The position numbers and the translations under genes are program-made. Positions 35,664 through 45,320 of a stretch of DNA of 48,165 nt are shown here, one piece after another (within the stretch, counting starts at the first letter, position 1; the number at the start of each line of letters is the position of its first letter). This DNA comes from Patescibacteria group bacterium. Its GTDB lineage: Bacteria; Patescibacteriota; Patescibacteriia; Magasanikbacterales; UBA922. The DNA lies in the NCBI GenBank assembly GCA_028687045.1, contig JAQUAW010000006.1, forward strand, positions 1 to 48,165. Reading direction: 5' to 3'. The notes beneath the pieces were generated by a model. The model saw only the letters and a program-made list of their open reading frames with translations. It did no database searches and was not told where the DNA came from.

Positions 35664-38384
35664 ATGGACAAAGCTTACGAACCAAAAAAATACGAAGATG
35701 ATATTTATAAGTCTTGGGAAGAGAGTGGATTTTTCAATCCCGATGTTTGTATTGAAAAGGGAATAACAACAAAAGATTCCAAACCTTTTACTATCGTCTT
35801 GCCTCCACCAAACGTCACAGGAACACTTCACATGGGTCATGCGGCTATGTTGGCTATAGAAGACGTCATGGTCAGATATCATCGTATGAAAGGTGATAAG
35901 ACGCTCTGGGTGCCTGGTACTGATCATGCTGCTGTTGCTACTGAATCCAAAGTTGAAAAAATGCTTATTGAGTCAGGAGAATTCAAAAAACCAAAAGAAG
36001 AATTGGGTAGAGAAAAATTTCTAGAAAGAGTGGCTCAGTTTGCCCAAGAATCTCATGATACTATTGTCAATCAATCCAAAAAAATGGGTTCTAGTTTAGA
36101 TTGGAGTAGAGAAGCTTTCACTCTGGATGAAAAAAGAAATCTGGCTGTCAAAACTGTTTTCAAAAAAATGTACGATGATGGGCTTATTTATCGAGGCTAC
36201 CGAGTAATCAATTGGTCAGTAAAGGGTCAATCTACTTGTAGTGATGACGAACTTGTTCATATTGAACGTCCTGCTAAGATGTATTATTTCAAATATAGTA
36301 AAGATTTTCCGATTACAATTGCGACTACTCGTCCGGAAACCAAGCTTGGTGATACGGCTGTGGCTGTAAATCCCACAGGAAAATACCAAAAATATATTGG
36401 TCAAGAATTTGAAGTACAAGATGTCGGACAAAAAGGTCATATTCTAAAAATAAAAATTATTGGCGACGATCATGTTGATGAAAGTTTTGGTACAGGAGCT
36501 CTTGGCGTAACACCAGCTCACAGTCCTGTGGATTTTGAAATGTATTTGAAACAAAAAGCCCTTGGCAATGATATTGGTCTGATTCAAGTTATTGGTGAAG
36601 ATGGCAAAATGACTGATAACGCTGGTAGTGATTATTCAGGATTTAGTGTAGAAGAAGCTCGTGAAAAATTTGTAAACTATTTAAGTGTAGAAGGTCTGCT
36701 CGAAAAAGAAGAAGACATCATGCAAAATGTTGGTACTTCTGATAGATTCAAAGATGTTGTTGAACCTTTGCCAAAAACTCAATGGTTTATTGACGTAAAC
36801 AAAAAATTTCAAATAGATGAAACAAACTTTCTTGTTGGTTTACAATTGACTAATGTTAAAAATGGGGAAGAATATTCTCTCAAAGAATTGATGCAAAAAG
36901 TAGTGACAACCGGACAAATAAAAATCGTGCCAGAAAGATTCGACAAAGTTTATTTCAATTGGATAGACAATCTTCGTGATTGGTGTATTTCTCGTCAGAT
37001 CTGGTATGGACATCAGATTCCTGTTTGGTACCGTAAGGGGAATGGGGAACGGGGAACGGGGAACGGGGAAATTCATGTTGGAGTTGAAGCTCCAGAAGGT
37101 GAAGGTTGGGCACAAGATCCAGATACGCTAGATACTTGGTTTTCAGCTGGTTTGTGGACTTTTTCAGCTTTAGGTTGGCCAGAAAAAACAGCTGATCTAC
37201 AAAATTTTCATCCTACTTCAGTACTTGAAACTGGTTATGATATTTTGTTTTTCTGGGTAGCTCGGATGATTCTGATGACTACATATACTCTTGGGCAAGT
37301 TCCTTTTGAAACTGTTTATTTGCATGGTTTGGTACGCGATGAACAAGGTCGTAAGATGAGTAAAAGTTTGGGAAATATTATCAACCCACTTGATATGATA
37401 GAGAAGTATGGTACTGACGCGACACGTCTTTCACTTTTGCTCGGTAATACTCCAGGAAGTGATATGAAATTGTCTGAAGAAAAAATTGGTGGCTTTAGAA
37501 ATTTTGCCAATAAACTTTGGAACATGGCAAGATTTATTGAAATGACTTTGGAAGCTGAAGAAAAGAAATTAGTGAAAGATATAAATTTGCCAGAAGCCAA
37601 AACTCTTTCAGATAAATGGATTTTGCAAAAATTGAATGAAGTAAGTAATGTGGTTGTTAGTAATTTGGATAGTATGAACTTATCTTACGCTGGTGAAAAA
37701 CTTCGTGATTTCACTTGGAACGATTTGGCAGATTGGTATCTAGAGATTGCCAAAATTGAGGGCGAAAAATCAGAAATATTGAATTATGCTTTGAATACGG
37801 TTTTGAAATTATGGCATCCTTTTATGCCATTTGTGACAGAAGCTATCTGGCAAGAATTTTATGGTAAAGAAAATATTTTGATGGTTGAAAAATTTCCTTT
37901 AAGTACTGAACAAAATTTAGAAATAAAAGATTTTGAAATTATTCAAAATGTGATAGTAGGTATTCGCTCAATAAAAGGTGATTACAAAATTGATCCAGTC
38001 AAAAAATTGAACGTCACAATTTCAGCAGGTGATAAAAAAGATTTGTTGTCACAAAATTCTGCAATAATTAGTAAATTGGCTAGATTAGAAAATTTGCATA
38101 TTGAAGAAAAAATAGCAAAACCTGATCAGTCCGTTTCTTTTGTAGAAAGTGGCTTAGAAATTTTTGTTGAACTTGCGGGCGTGGTTGACTTTGCCAAAGA
38201 AAAAGAAAAACTAGGTAAAGAAATAGAACAATTGACTAAATACATTGCAGGACTTGAAGGTAAACTAAGTAATTCAGGTTTTGTAAGTAGTGCTCCAGCA
38301 AGTATAATTGAACAAGAAACAAATAAGTTGAGTGAAGCCAAAGAAAAGTTGGAGAAATTAAATAAACAATTTAGTAATATATAG
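35664..38384 (+). CDS. valS: Valyl-tRNA synthetase
   Basis: PPPNVTGTLHMGHA; GTDHAAVATESKVEK; GRKMSKSLGNIINPLDMIEKYGTDATR. Confidence 0.97.
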   Translation: MDKAYEPKKYEDDIYKSWEESGFFNPDVCIEKGITTKDSKPFTIVLPPPNVTGTLHMGHAAMLAIEDVMVRYHRMKGDKTLWVPGTDHAAVATESKVEKMLIESGEFKKPKEELGREKFLERVAQFAQESHDTIVNQSKKMGSSLDWSREAFTLDEKRNLAVKTVFKKMYDDGLIYRGYRVINWSVKGQSTCSDDELVHIERPAKMYYFKYSKDFPITIATTRPETKLGDTAVAVNPTGKYQKYIGQEFEVQDVGQKGHILKIKIIGDDHVDESFGTGALGVTPAHSPVDFEMYLKQKALGNDIGLIQVIGEDGKMTDNAGSDYSGFSVEEAREKFVNYLSVEGLLEKEEDIMQNVGTSDRFKDVVEPLPKTQWFIDVNKKFQIDETNFLVGLQLTNVKNGEEYSLKELMQKVVTTGQIKIVPERFDKVYFNWIDNLRDWCISRQIWYGHQIPVWYRKGNGERGTGNGEIHVGVEAPEGEGWAQDPDTLDTWFSAGLWTFSALGWPEKTADLQNFHPTSVLETGYDILFFWVARMILMTTYTLGQVPFETVYLHGLVRDEQGRKMSKSLGNIINPLDMIEKYGTDATRLSLLLGNTPGSDMKLSEEKIGGFRNFANKLWNMARFIEMTLEAEEKKLVKDINLPEAKTLSDKWILQKLNEVSNVVVSNLDSMNLSYAGEKLRDFTWNDLADWYLEIAKIEGEKSEILNYALNTVLKLWHPFMPFVTEAIWQEFYGKENILMVEKFPLSTEQNLEIKDFEIIQNVIVGIRSIKGDYKIDPVKKLNVTISAGDKKDLLSQNSAIISKLARLENLHIEEKIAKPDQSVSFVESGLEIFVELAGVVDFAKEKEKLGKEIEQLTKYIAGLEGKLSNSGFVSSAPASIIEQETNKLSEAKEKLEKLNKQFSNI
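37037..37070 (+). repeat. Heptamer tandem repeat (ggggaac)n with five G4 tracts inside valS
   Basis: ggggaatggggaacggggaacggggaacggggaa. Confidence 0.9.
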
Positions 38385-38388
38385 ATTT

Positions 38389-39525
38389 ATGTTGAGAGAA
38401 GGTTCTCCTGAAATAGGAATAGAAATAGAAAGGGATAAAGAAAAAATATTAAAATGTTTGAAAGATTTGTACGAACTGGATGATTTTTTGAGTTCGGATG
38501 AATTTTTTACAGGAGCAGAATCTTTTTTGGATAATTTACCATCAGATGGTGTAATAGACTCTGCACGTATTGCTGTGATGGAAGTCATCAAAAAAGATGT
38601 TGGTTTGAAAAAACATTTTGAGCACGATGTGACAACTTTGGCTACTACAGTATTGGGTAACTTACGTTTATTAGAAAAGAAAAAAGGGGAAGTGCCTTAT
38701 AAAACAATAGAATTTTTACAAAAAAATTGGTCTAGATTCTTTGTATCTGTAGAAGATTTGTTGCTTAGAGCTTTACCAGATTCTGATGTCAAAGAGAATG
38801 CCAGAAATTTTACAAAATTACAGACTTTACATCGTGTAATGGAATATTTTGTTAGCACTGAGTTTAAAAGTCTAAAAGAGAAATCAATGAGTCTTTCAAA
38901 AGAAGTTAATCCTGGAACTGAGATTAAAATAGATTCTGATCTTCGTTCTATTTTACAAAGAGAAAATCATTATGATGGTATAGAAAATAGGGAATTGAAT
39001 GTGATTGCAGATTGGAATGAATTGGAACGTAAATTAGCTGGCCGTCAAATTGTTATGGATCAAGGTGTTTTATTGAATTTTATATTAAATGCAATTCGTA
39101 ACCCTTTGAAAAAAGCCATTGAAGTCGCAGGTAAACATACTAATATAAGAGTAGAAATAAAAATTGTAGGAGAAGAATTGCTAGTAAAAATATCGGATAC
39201 TGGTAAGGGAATGGAAGATAAACACTTGGACCCTAATGATCCTAGTTGTATATTTAACAAAGGAGCAAGTAGCACCAATAGTACAGGGCTTGGTCTGACA
39301 AATTTTCAAAATAGATTTAGGATTTTTGGAGGTAAGTTGGAAGTTTTTTCTAGGCGTTATCCAAGTAATGAAATGGACGACACCCCCTTTGTTTATTATA
39401 GTAACTACGGGGAAAAGGAAGTTAATTTTACATTTTATTCAGGTGGAGATGCCAAAGAAATAGTTCAAAGCCAAATAGATGATCATGGTACAGAATTCAC
39501 ATTGCACGTACCTTTGGTAGTCTAA
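38389..39525 (+). CDS. Histidine kinase-like GHKL ATPase protein
   Basis: FEHDVTTLATTVLGNLRLLEK; VLLNFILNAIRNPLKKAIE (N box); KISDTGKGM; STGLGLTNFQNRFRIFGGKLEV. Confidence 0.75.
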   Translation: MLREGSPEIGIEIERDKEKILKCLKDLYELDDFLSSDEFFTGAESFLDNLPSDGVIDSARIAVMEVIKKDVGLKKHFEHDVTTLATTVLGNLRLLEKKKGEVPYKTIEFLQKNWSRFFVSVEDLLLRALPDSDVKENARNFTKLQTLHRVMEYFVSTEFKSLKEKSMSLSKEVNPGTEIKIDSDLRSILQRENHYDGIENRELNVIADWNELERKLAGRQIVMDQGVLLNFILNAIRNPLKKAIEVAGKHTNIRVEIKIVGEELLVKISDTGKGMEDKHLDPNDPSCIFNKGASSTNSTGLGLTNFQNRFRIFGGKLEVFSRRYPSNEMDDTPFVYYSNYGEKEVNFTFYSGGDAKEIVQSQIDDHGTEFTLHVPLVV

Positions 39526-39631
39526 AAATATATGAAAGAAAATATTATTTGCATAAATTAGTACCTTTCTTTATAATGTTAGTTATAAGTGATTTGATTA
39601 TTAGTATCTTAATTTGTTTTAAAATAAATAT

Positions 39632-40825
39632 ATGAATGTAATTACAGATGAAGAAAAAATCCAAAATTTGTTATCACGTGGTGTAGAAAATATTTACCCA
39701 AAGCGTGATTTTTTGGAAAGTAAATTAAAATCTGGCGAAAGACTTACTCTTTATACTGGTTACGATCCTACCGCTCCAACTCTTCATATTGGTCATGGCA
39801 TTACCATGCTCAAACTTCGTGAATTCCAACAACTTGGACACAAAGTTATTATGTTGATTGGGGACTTTACTGGTATGATTGGTGACCCAACTGACAAGGG
39901 CGCTGCCAGACAAAAACTTACTCGTGAACAAGTTTTGGAGAACTGCAAAATGTACCAAAAACAAGCTAGTGCAATTTTGAATTTTGAAGGTGAAAATCCT
40001 GTGGAAGTTCGCTATAATAGTGAATGGTTTCTCAAAATGAATTTTGCTGACGTGCTTGATTTGACTTCACACTTTACTGTACAAAGAATGTTGGAGCGTG
40101 ACATGTTTGATAAGCGTATTAAAGAAGAAAAACCAATTTACTTACATGAATTTTTATATCCTGTGATGCAAGGTTACGATTCTGTCGCTATGGATGTGGA
40201 TGGTGAGATTGGTGGTAATGATCAGACTTTCAACATGTTGGCTGGACGAACTCTGATGAAAGATTTGAAAAACAAAGAAAAATTTGTGCTTGCTGGCAAA
40301 CTTCTGACAGACAATAATGGTAAAAAAATGGGTAAGAGTGAAGGTAATATGATTGCTTTTGCAGACACTCCAGAAGATATGTTCGGCAAGATTATGAACT
40401 GGACTGATGGTATGATTGTCAGTGGTTTTGAAATTTGTACACGTATGCCAATGTCAGAAGTTGAACAAATTAAAAAAGATTTAGAAACTGGTGCTAATCC
40501 TCGTGATGCTAAGTTTAGACTTGCTTATGAAATTACTAAGACTTTCTTGGACGAAGAAGCTGCCAAGCTTGGTCAAGAACATTTTGAAAAAGTCATCCAA
40601 AGTAAAGATAGACCAGACGAAATTCCAGAACTAAAACCTACAAGTTATAATATTATTGAAGTGTTGGTAGAATCAGGACTTAGCACTGGCAAGAGTGATG
40701 CTCGTCGTGCGATAGAGCAGGGTGGGGTCAAAGTAAATGATGAGAAGATTGAAGCTTTTGATTATGATACTAAGCCGGAAGATGTGATTCAAAAAGGTAA
40801 AAGATTTTTTGTTAAGGTAAAATAA
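39632..40825 (+). CDS. tyrS: Tyrosyl-tRNA synthetase
   Basis: YTGYDPTAPTLHIGHGITMLKL; MLIGDFTGMIGDPTDK; KMGKSEGNMIAF; C-terminal S4-like. Confidence 0.95.
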   Translation: MNVITDEEKIQNLLSRGVENIYPKRDFLESKLKSGERLTLYTGYDPTAPTLHIGHGITMLKLREFQQLGHKVIMLIGDFTGMIGDPTDKGAARQKLTREQVLENCKMYQKQASAILNFEGENPVEVRYNSEWFLKMNFADVLDLTSHFTVQRMLERDMFDKRIKEEKPIYLHEFLYPVMQGYDSVAMDVDGEIGGNDQTFNMLAGRTLMKDLKNKEKFVLAGKLLTDNNGKKMGKSEGNMIAFADTPEDMFGKIMNWTDGMIVSGFEICTRMPMSEVEQIKKDLETGANPRDAKFRLAYEITKTFLDEEAAKLGQEHFEKVIQSKDRPDEIPELKPTSYNIIEVLVESGLSTGKSDARRAIEQGGVKVNDEKIEAFDYDTKPEDVIQKGKRFFVKVK

Positions 40826-40828
40826 ATT

Positions 40829-41263
40829 ATGAAATTTGGAATTGTATTAGATTCAAAACAAAACAAAGGAATGCTTACTTTGAATAGTTTAAGTTTTATT
40901 AAAGTTGTGATTGCAATTACGTTATTTGTTATAGTTCAACCTTATTTGTTAAGATCATTTGATTATAGAAGATTTGATTTTATATTATATATTTTGTTAG
41001 TATTTGTTCTTATATTTTTTATGCGTCATAATGTTGTTTTTGATAATGATTTTATTGTATTAGGAGATGGTTTTAGTATGATGACTAAGAAAATTTATTT
41101 TAGTGAGATAAAAGAGTTAAAAATTGATGAATATAGTAGTTTCCATATTATTTTAGCTGATAATAAAGAATTTGTTTTTTGCGCTAGGCGTAAATCTGAA
41201 TATGAAGATTTGAAAAATCAGTTTTACTCTGTGGGCTTATACAAGGGTGATATTAGAAAATAA
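40829..41263 (+). CDS. Small two-TM hypothetical membrane protein
   Basis: FIKVVIAITLFVIVQPYLL, FILYILLVFVLIFFMRH; tight spacing between tyrS and argS. Confidence 0.5.
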   Translation: MKFGIVLDSKQNKGMLTLNSLSFIKVVIAITLFVIVQPYLLRSFDYRRFDFILYILLVFVLIFFMRHNVVFDNDFIVLGDGFSMMTKKIYFSEIKELKIDEYSSFHIILADNKEFVFCARRKSEYEDLKNQFYSVGLYKGDIRK

Positions 41264-41268
41264 ATTAT

Positions 41269-42975
41269 ATGAATAAAATTTTACAAACAAAAATTCAAGA
41301 AATTTTGGGATTAGAAAATCTAATATTTTCAACTCCACCAAAAGCTGAGATGGGAGACATTTGTTTTTCAGCATTTGAAGAAGCAAAAAAAAACGGAAGT
41401 AATCCTGTGGACGTTGCCAAAGAATTGGCTGAAAATTTCAAAACCAAAATTTCAAATTTCAAATTGATTGATAGAGTAGAACCTTTTGGACCTTATGTTA
41501 ATTTATTTTTGAATACATCAGAAGTCAGTAAATTAATTTTGTCAGAAGTAAATGAAGATTTTGGCAAAAATAATATTGGACAAAATAAAAAAGTTTTGAT
41601 TGAATATCCTAGTCAAAACACTCACAAAGAATTTCACATCGGACATTTTCGCAATGTTTGTATTGGCAATACTATTGTCCAAGTTTATCGTGCGAGTGGT
41701 TATGATATTATCCCGATGAATTACGTCAACGACTTTGGTCGTCATGTGGTGAAGTGTTTGTGGGGAATAAAAAATAGTTCTTTGTTTGATGTTTCTAGTT
41801 TAGAGATTGAAAATACTGAAAATAAACAAAAAATGTTAGGTCAGATTTATGCCAAAGCTAGTAATTATTTAAAAGATCATGATGAAGATTATAAGGCTGA
41901 GTTGGATGACATGCAACAAAAGCTGGAAAGTGGAGAAGCTGAAATTACTAAATTGTTTTTTGAAACCAGAAAATGGAGTACTGATGGTTTTGCGGACTTG
42001 ATGCAAGAAATGAAAGTAGAACATGATTCTATTATTTATGAAAGTGAAGTGAAATCTGCCGGTCAAAAATTGGTTGATGAATTATTAGATAAGAAAATTG
42101 CGCAAGTAGGTGAAGGTGGTGCTATTATTGCTGATTTGAATAAATATAATTTGGATATTGCGTTGCTTCGCAAAAGTACTGGCGGTGGCGTGTACATGAC
42201 TAGTGATTTGGCTTTGTCTTCTGAAAAATTTAGACGTTATGAGGTGGAAGAAAGTATCAATTTGACAGGAAGTGAACAAAATTTTTATTTCAAACAATTA
42301 TACAAAATTTTGGAGCTTAGTGGTTTTGATAACAAAATGACGCATATTGGTTATGGTCTAGTCAATTTGCCAAGTGGTAAAATGTCTTCTCGTGCTGGCA
42401 ATGTAATTCTTTATGAAGAATTGCGAGACAGAGTTTTGGAACATTTACAAAAAGAAACAAAAGCTCGTCATGAAGATTGGGATAACGAAAAGGTAAATAC
42501 TACTGCTCACACTTTGACTATGGCTGTACTTAAGTTCACCATGCAAAAGCATGAAGCTGACAAAGTCGTAACTTTTGATTTTGATGAAGCTGTAAGTTTC
42601 GATGGTTTTAGTGCCCCATACATACTTTATACAGTAGCTCGTATCAATAGTTTACAGAAAAAATTTACCGGTAAATTGAATGATGATACTGATTTCGCTT
42701 TGTTTACAGAAGATGAAGTAAAAAATTTAGTTATGAAAGTATCTGATTTTCCAGAAATTATTACAAAATCATTGGAAAATTATAATTCATCTGTTATTGC
42801 TAAATATTGTTTTGATTTAGCCAAAATGTATAATGATTTTTACAATAAGTACAGTGTTTTGAATGCTGAAAGTGAAGAGCTGGTAAAGACAAGATTATAT
42901 TTGAGTTCCAAAGTTTCAGAAGTTTTGACAAAGGCTCTTGGATTGCTTACAATAGATGTGGTCTCTGAAATGTAA
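41269..42975 (+). CDS. argS: Arginyl-tRNA synthetase
   Basis: IEYPSQNTHKEFHIGHFRNVCIGN; LPSGKMSSRAGNVI. Confidence 0.95.
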   Translation: MNKILQTKIQEILGLENLIFSTPPKAEMGDICFSAFEEAKKNGSNPVDVAKELAENFKTKISNFKLIDRVEPFGPYVNLFLNTSEVSKLILSEVNEDFGKNNIGQNKKVLIEYPSQNTHKEFHIGHFRNVCIGNTIVQVYRASGYDIIPMNYVNDFGRHVVKCLWGIKNSSLFDVSSLEIENTENKQKMLGQIYAKASNYLKDHDEDYKAELDDMQQKLESGEAEITKLFFETRKWSTDGFADLMQEMKVEHDSIIYESEVKSAGQKLVDELLDKKIAQVGEGGAIIADLNKYNLDIALLRKSTGGGVYMTSDLALSSEKFRRYEVEESINLTGSEQNFYFKQLYKILELSGFDNKMTHIGYGLVNLPSGKMSSRAGNVILYEELRDRVLEHLQKETKARHEDWDNEKVNTTAHTLTMAVLKFTMQKHEADKVVTFDFDEAVSFDGFSAPYILYTVARINSLQKKFTGKLNDDTDFALFTEDEVKNLVMKVSDFPEIITKSLENYNSSVIAKYCFDLAKMYNDFYNKYSVLNAESEELVKTRLYLSSKVSEVLTKALGLLTIDVVSEM

Positions 42976-42987
42976 TTGGAAGGCTTA

Positions 42988-43011
42988 AAAAGCTTGAAAT
43001 GCTTAAAAGGC
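42988..43011. repeat. 24-bp direct repeat, copy 2
   Basis: aaaagcttgaaatgcttaaaaggc identical to 28900-28923. Confidence 0.8.
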
Positions 43012-43108
43012 CTAAAATGCTGAAAGTTTTAATTATTAGTGTTATTTGTGAGTATTTGTGTTATCCTAAAAATAAAGTTTAAATATATAACTATTGCATT
43101 GATATCAT

Positions 43109-44203
43109 ATGTTGTATAAAAAAATACTTCGCCCAATTTTATTTAAAACTGATCCAGAAAAAATACATCATTTTGTTATCAATATGTTGGGCGCCATTAG
43201 TGTTGTGCGTCCTTTTTATTTTTTGATTAAAAAATTTTTGTTTATTGATGATCCTCGTTTACACGTGAAGCTTGGAAATATTGAATTGAAAAATCCTGTT
43301 GGCTTATCAGCAGGCTTTGACAAAGATATTACTGCACCATTGGCCTATCCGATGCTTGGTTTTGGTTTTGCAGAGCTTGGGTCAATTACCAATTCAGCTC
43401 AACCAGGTAATCCTAAGCCAAGATTATGGCGTTTACCAAAAGATAATGGTCTTATCGTTTACTACGGTTTGTCCAATTGTGGTAGTCTAGAAGCAGCTAG
43501 AAAAATTAAGAAAAAAATGCAAAAACGTGATATTCCTTATGGCATTAGTATTGCGGTGACCACAGGTTTGGAAGGAAAAGAAATGGCAGATGATTATGTC
43601 CGTTCATTTTTGGATTTGTATGAGTTGGCTGATTATATTACCTTAAATGTTAGTTGTCCGAATGTTGCTAAGTGTGATGTTTTTGCTCAAGTTTCTTTTA
43701 TAGAAGAACTTTTGCAGAAAATTATGAATATTGTTTCCGCCCAAGGCGGACCAGTATTCTCTGGAAAAAAAATAAAGAAAGATATTTTCATCAAGATTGG
43801 ACCAGACATGAGTTATGAAGATTTGGACAAGGTGATAGATTTGTGTTTGAAATATGAGATTACGGGTATTGTGGCAACTAATCTGATAAAAAATAGATCT
43901 TGGGTCAAAAAATTTGAATCATCTCCTGAACAGTTGAATCATCCTGGTGGAATTTCTGGCAAACATTTGCAAGATAGAAGTAACAAAATAATTAGTCATA
44001 TCCGTGAACGAGCAGGAGACAAATTAAAAATCATTGGGGTTGGTGGAATTTTTACAGCAGAAGATGTTTATGTTAAAATGAAAGCAGGTGCTGACGCTGT
44101 GCAAATGATTACAGGTTTTATTTACGGTGGACCTTTGACTATTAGAAAGATTAATAAAGGTTTATTAAAAATTTTGGAGGATAAAGAACAGATTAAAAAT
44201 TAA
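43109..44203 (+). CDS. pyrD: Dihydroorotate dehydrogenase (class 2-like)
   Basis: NPVGLSAGFDKDI; LGFGFAELGSITNSAQPGNPKPRLWRL; NVSCPNV; GVGGIFTAEDVYVKMKAGADAVQMITGFIYGGP. Confidence 0.92.
   Translation: MLYKKILRPILFKTDPEKIHHFVINMLGAISVVRPFYFLIKKFLFIDDPRLHVKLGNIELKNPVGLSAGFDKDITAPLAYPMLGFGFAELGSITNSAQPGNPKPRLWRLPKDNGLIVYYGLSNCGSLEAARKIKKKMQKRDIPYGISIAVTTGLEGKEMADDYVRSFLDLYELADYITLNVSCPNVAKCDVFAQVSFIEELLQKIMNIVSAQGGPVFSGKKIKKDIFIKIGPDMSYEDLDKVIDLCLKYEITGIVATNLIKNRSWVKKFESSPEQLNHPGGISGKHLQDRSNKIISHIRERAGDKLKIIGVGGIFTAEDVYVKMKAGADAVQMITGFIYGGPLTIRKINKGLLKILEDKEQIKN
43736..43750. repeat. Dispersed palindrome TCCGCC-CAA-GGCGGA inside pyrD
   Basis: Exact reverse complement of 5415-5429; encodes part of VSAQGGPVF. 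Confidence 0.8.
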
Positions 44204-44211
44204 TTTTTTTT

Positions 44212-45300
44212 ATGATAATTTTAAAAGAGAATATTGAAAAAATAGAGACATTAAAAAAAGAAGGTGTGATTTTTTGTGACAATCTGCAAGAACAATTGGA
44301 AGAATTGTGTGAAATAAAAAATCCAATATTAAGAGATGACAAAGAAAAAATGGCAGAATTGAAAAAGACTTTTGTTTTTGAAAATAAAGATAAATTTGTT
44401 TATTTTTATATACCCGAAAGAAGAAGTTGTCATAAAATTTTGTTAGAGAATGATTATTTTGAATTAAGAACGGCTAGAAATAAAAATCTTATAACTTTGG
44501 AGGAACAAAATAAATTTCGTGAAGCAAAAGTATGTTTTGCTGGTCTTAGTGTTGGTAGTAATATGCTTAGACTTTGTGCTTTACAAGGTGGCCCAAAAAA
44601 TATCAATATTGCTGATATGGATGTATTGGGGCTTAGTAACTTAAATAGAATTTTAGCTGGTGTACATGATTTGGGTAAAAAAAAGACAGAAGTAGTTTCT
44701 GAATATCTTTATGAAGTAGATCCTTATTTACAAATAAATTTATTTAGTGATGGTATAAACGAAAAAAATGTTGAAGATTTTATTAGAATAAATGGTGAAG
44801 TAGTAGATGTTATAGTAGATGAAGTAGATGATATCAAGTCAAAAATAGCTTTGCGTCAAATGGCTGATAAATATAAAAAACCTTTGATAAGTGTAGCTGA
44901 CAATGCTGATGGTGTGATTATTGAAGTTGAAAGGTATGACCAAGATTTTACCTTTGGGATGTTTGCTCAGAGATTAGAAATTTTGAAAAAATTTGGTAAT
45001 CCTCAAGAAATGACTATTGAGGCTAAAGCTAAAGCTATTACACATTTTATTGGTATTGAAAATATTGATACAGATATGTTAATTTCAGTGTCAGAAGTTG
45101 GTAAAAATCTTTATTCTTGGCCACAGCTTGGTGGAGCAGCTGTTTTGTCTGGTGTGGTAGGATCTTATCTTATAAGAAAAATAGTTAATGGTAGTAATAT
45201 AAAAAGTGGTGTTTATCTATTTTCTTTAAAAGATCTTTTTGATTTAGAAAATGAAGAAGAAAAAAAGAAAAGAGAAAATATTTTAAAATTCTTTAATTAA
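44212..45300 (+). CDS. ThiF-family (E1-like) adenylyltransferase/Rossmann protein
   Basis: KVCFAGLSVGSNMLRLCALQGGPKNINIADMDVLGLSNLNRILAGVHDLGKKKTEVVSEYLYEVDPYLQ. Confidence 0.8.
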   Translation: MIILKENIEKIETLKKEGVIFCDNLQEQLEELCEIKNPILRDDKEKMAELKKTFVFENKDKFVYFYIPERRSCHKILLENDYFELRTARNKNLITLEEQNKFREAKVCFAGLSVGSNMLRLCALQGGPKNINIADMDVLGLSNLNRILAGVHDLGKKKTEVVSEYLYEVDPYLQINLFSDGINEKNVEDFIRINGEVVDVIVDEVDDIKSKIALRQMADKYKKPLISVADNADGVIIEVERYDQDFTFGMFAQRLEILKKFGNPQEMTIEAKAKAITHFIGIENIDTDMLISVSEVGKNLYSWPQLGGAAVLSGVVGSYLIRKIVNGSNIKSGVYLFSLKDLFDLENEEEKKKRENILKFFN

Positions 45301-45320
45301 TTGAAAATTAATTTTATATT

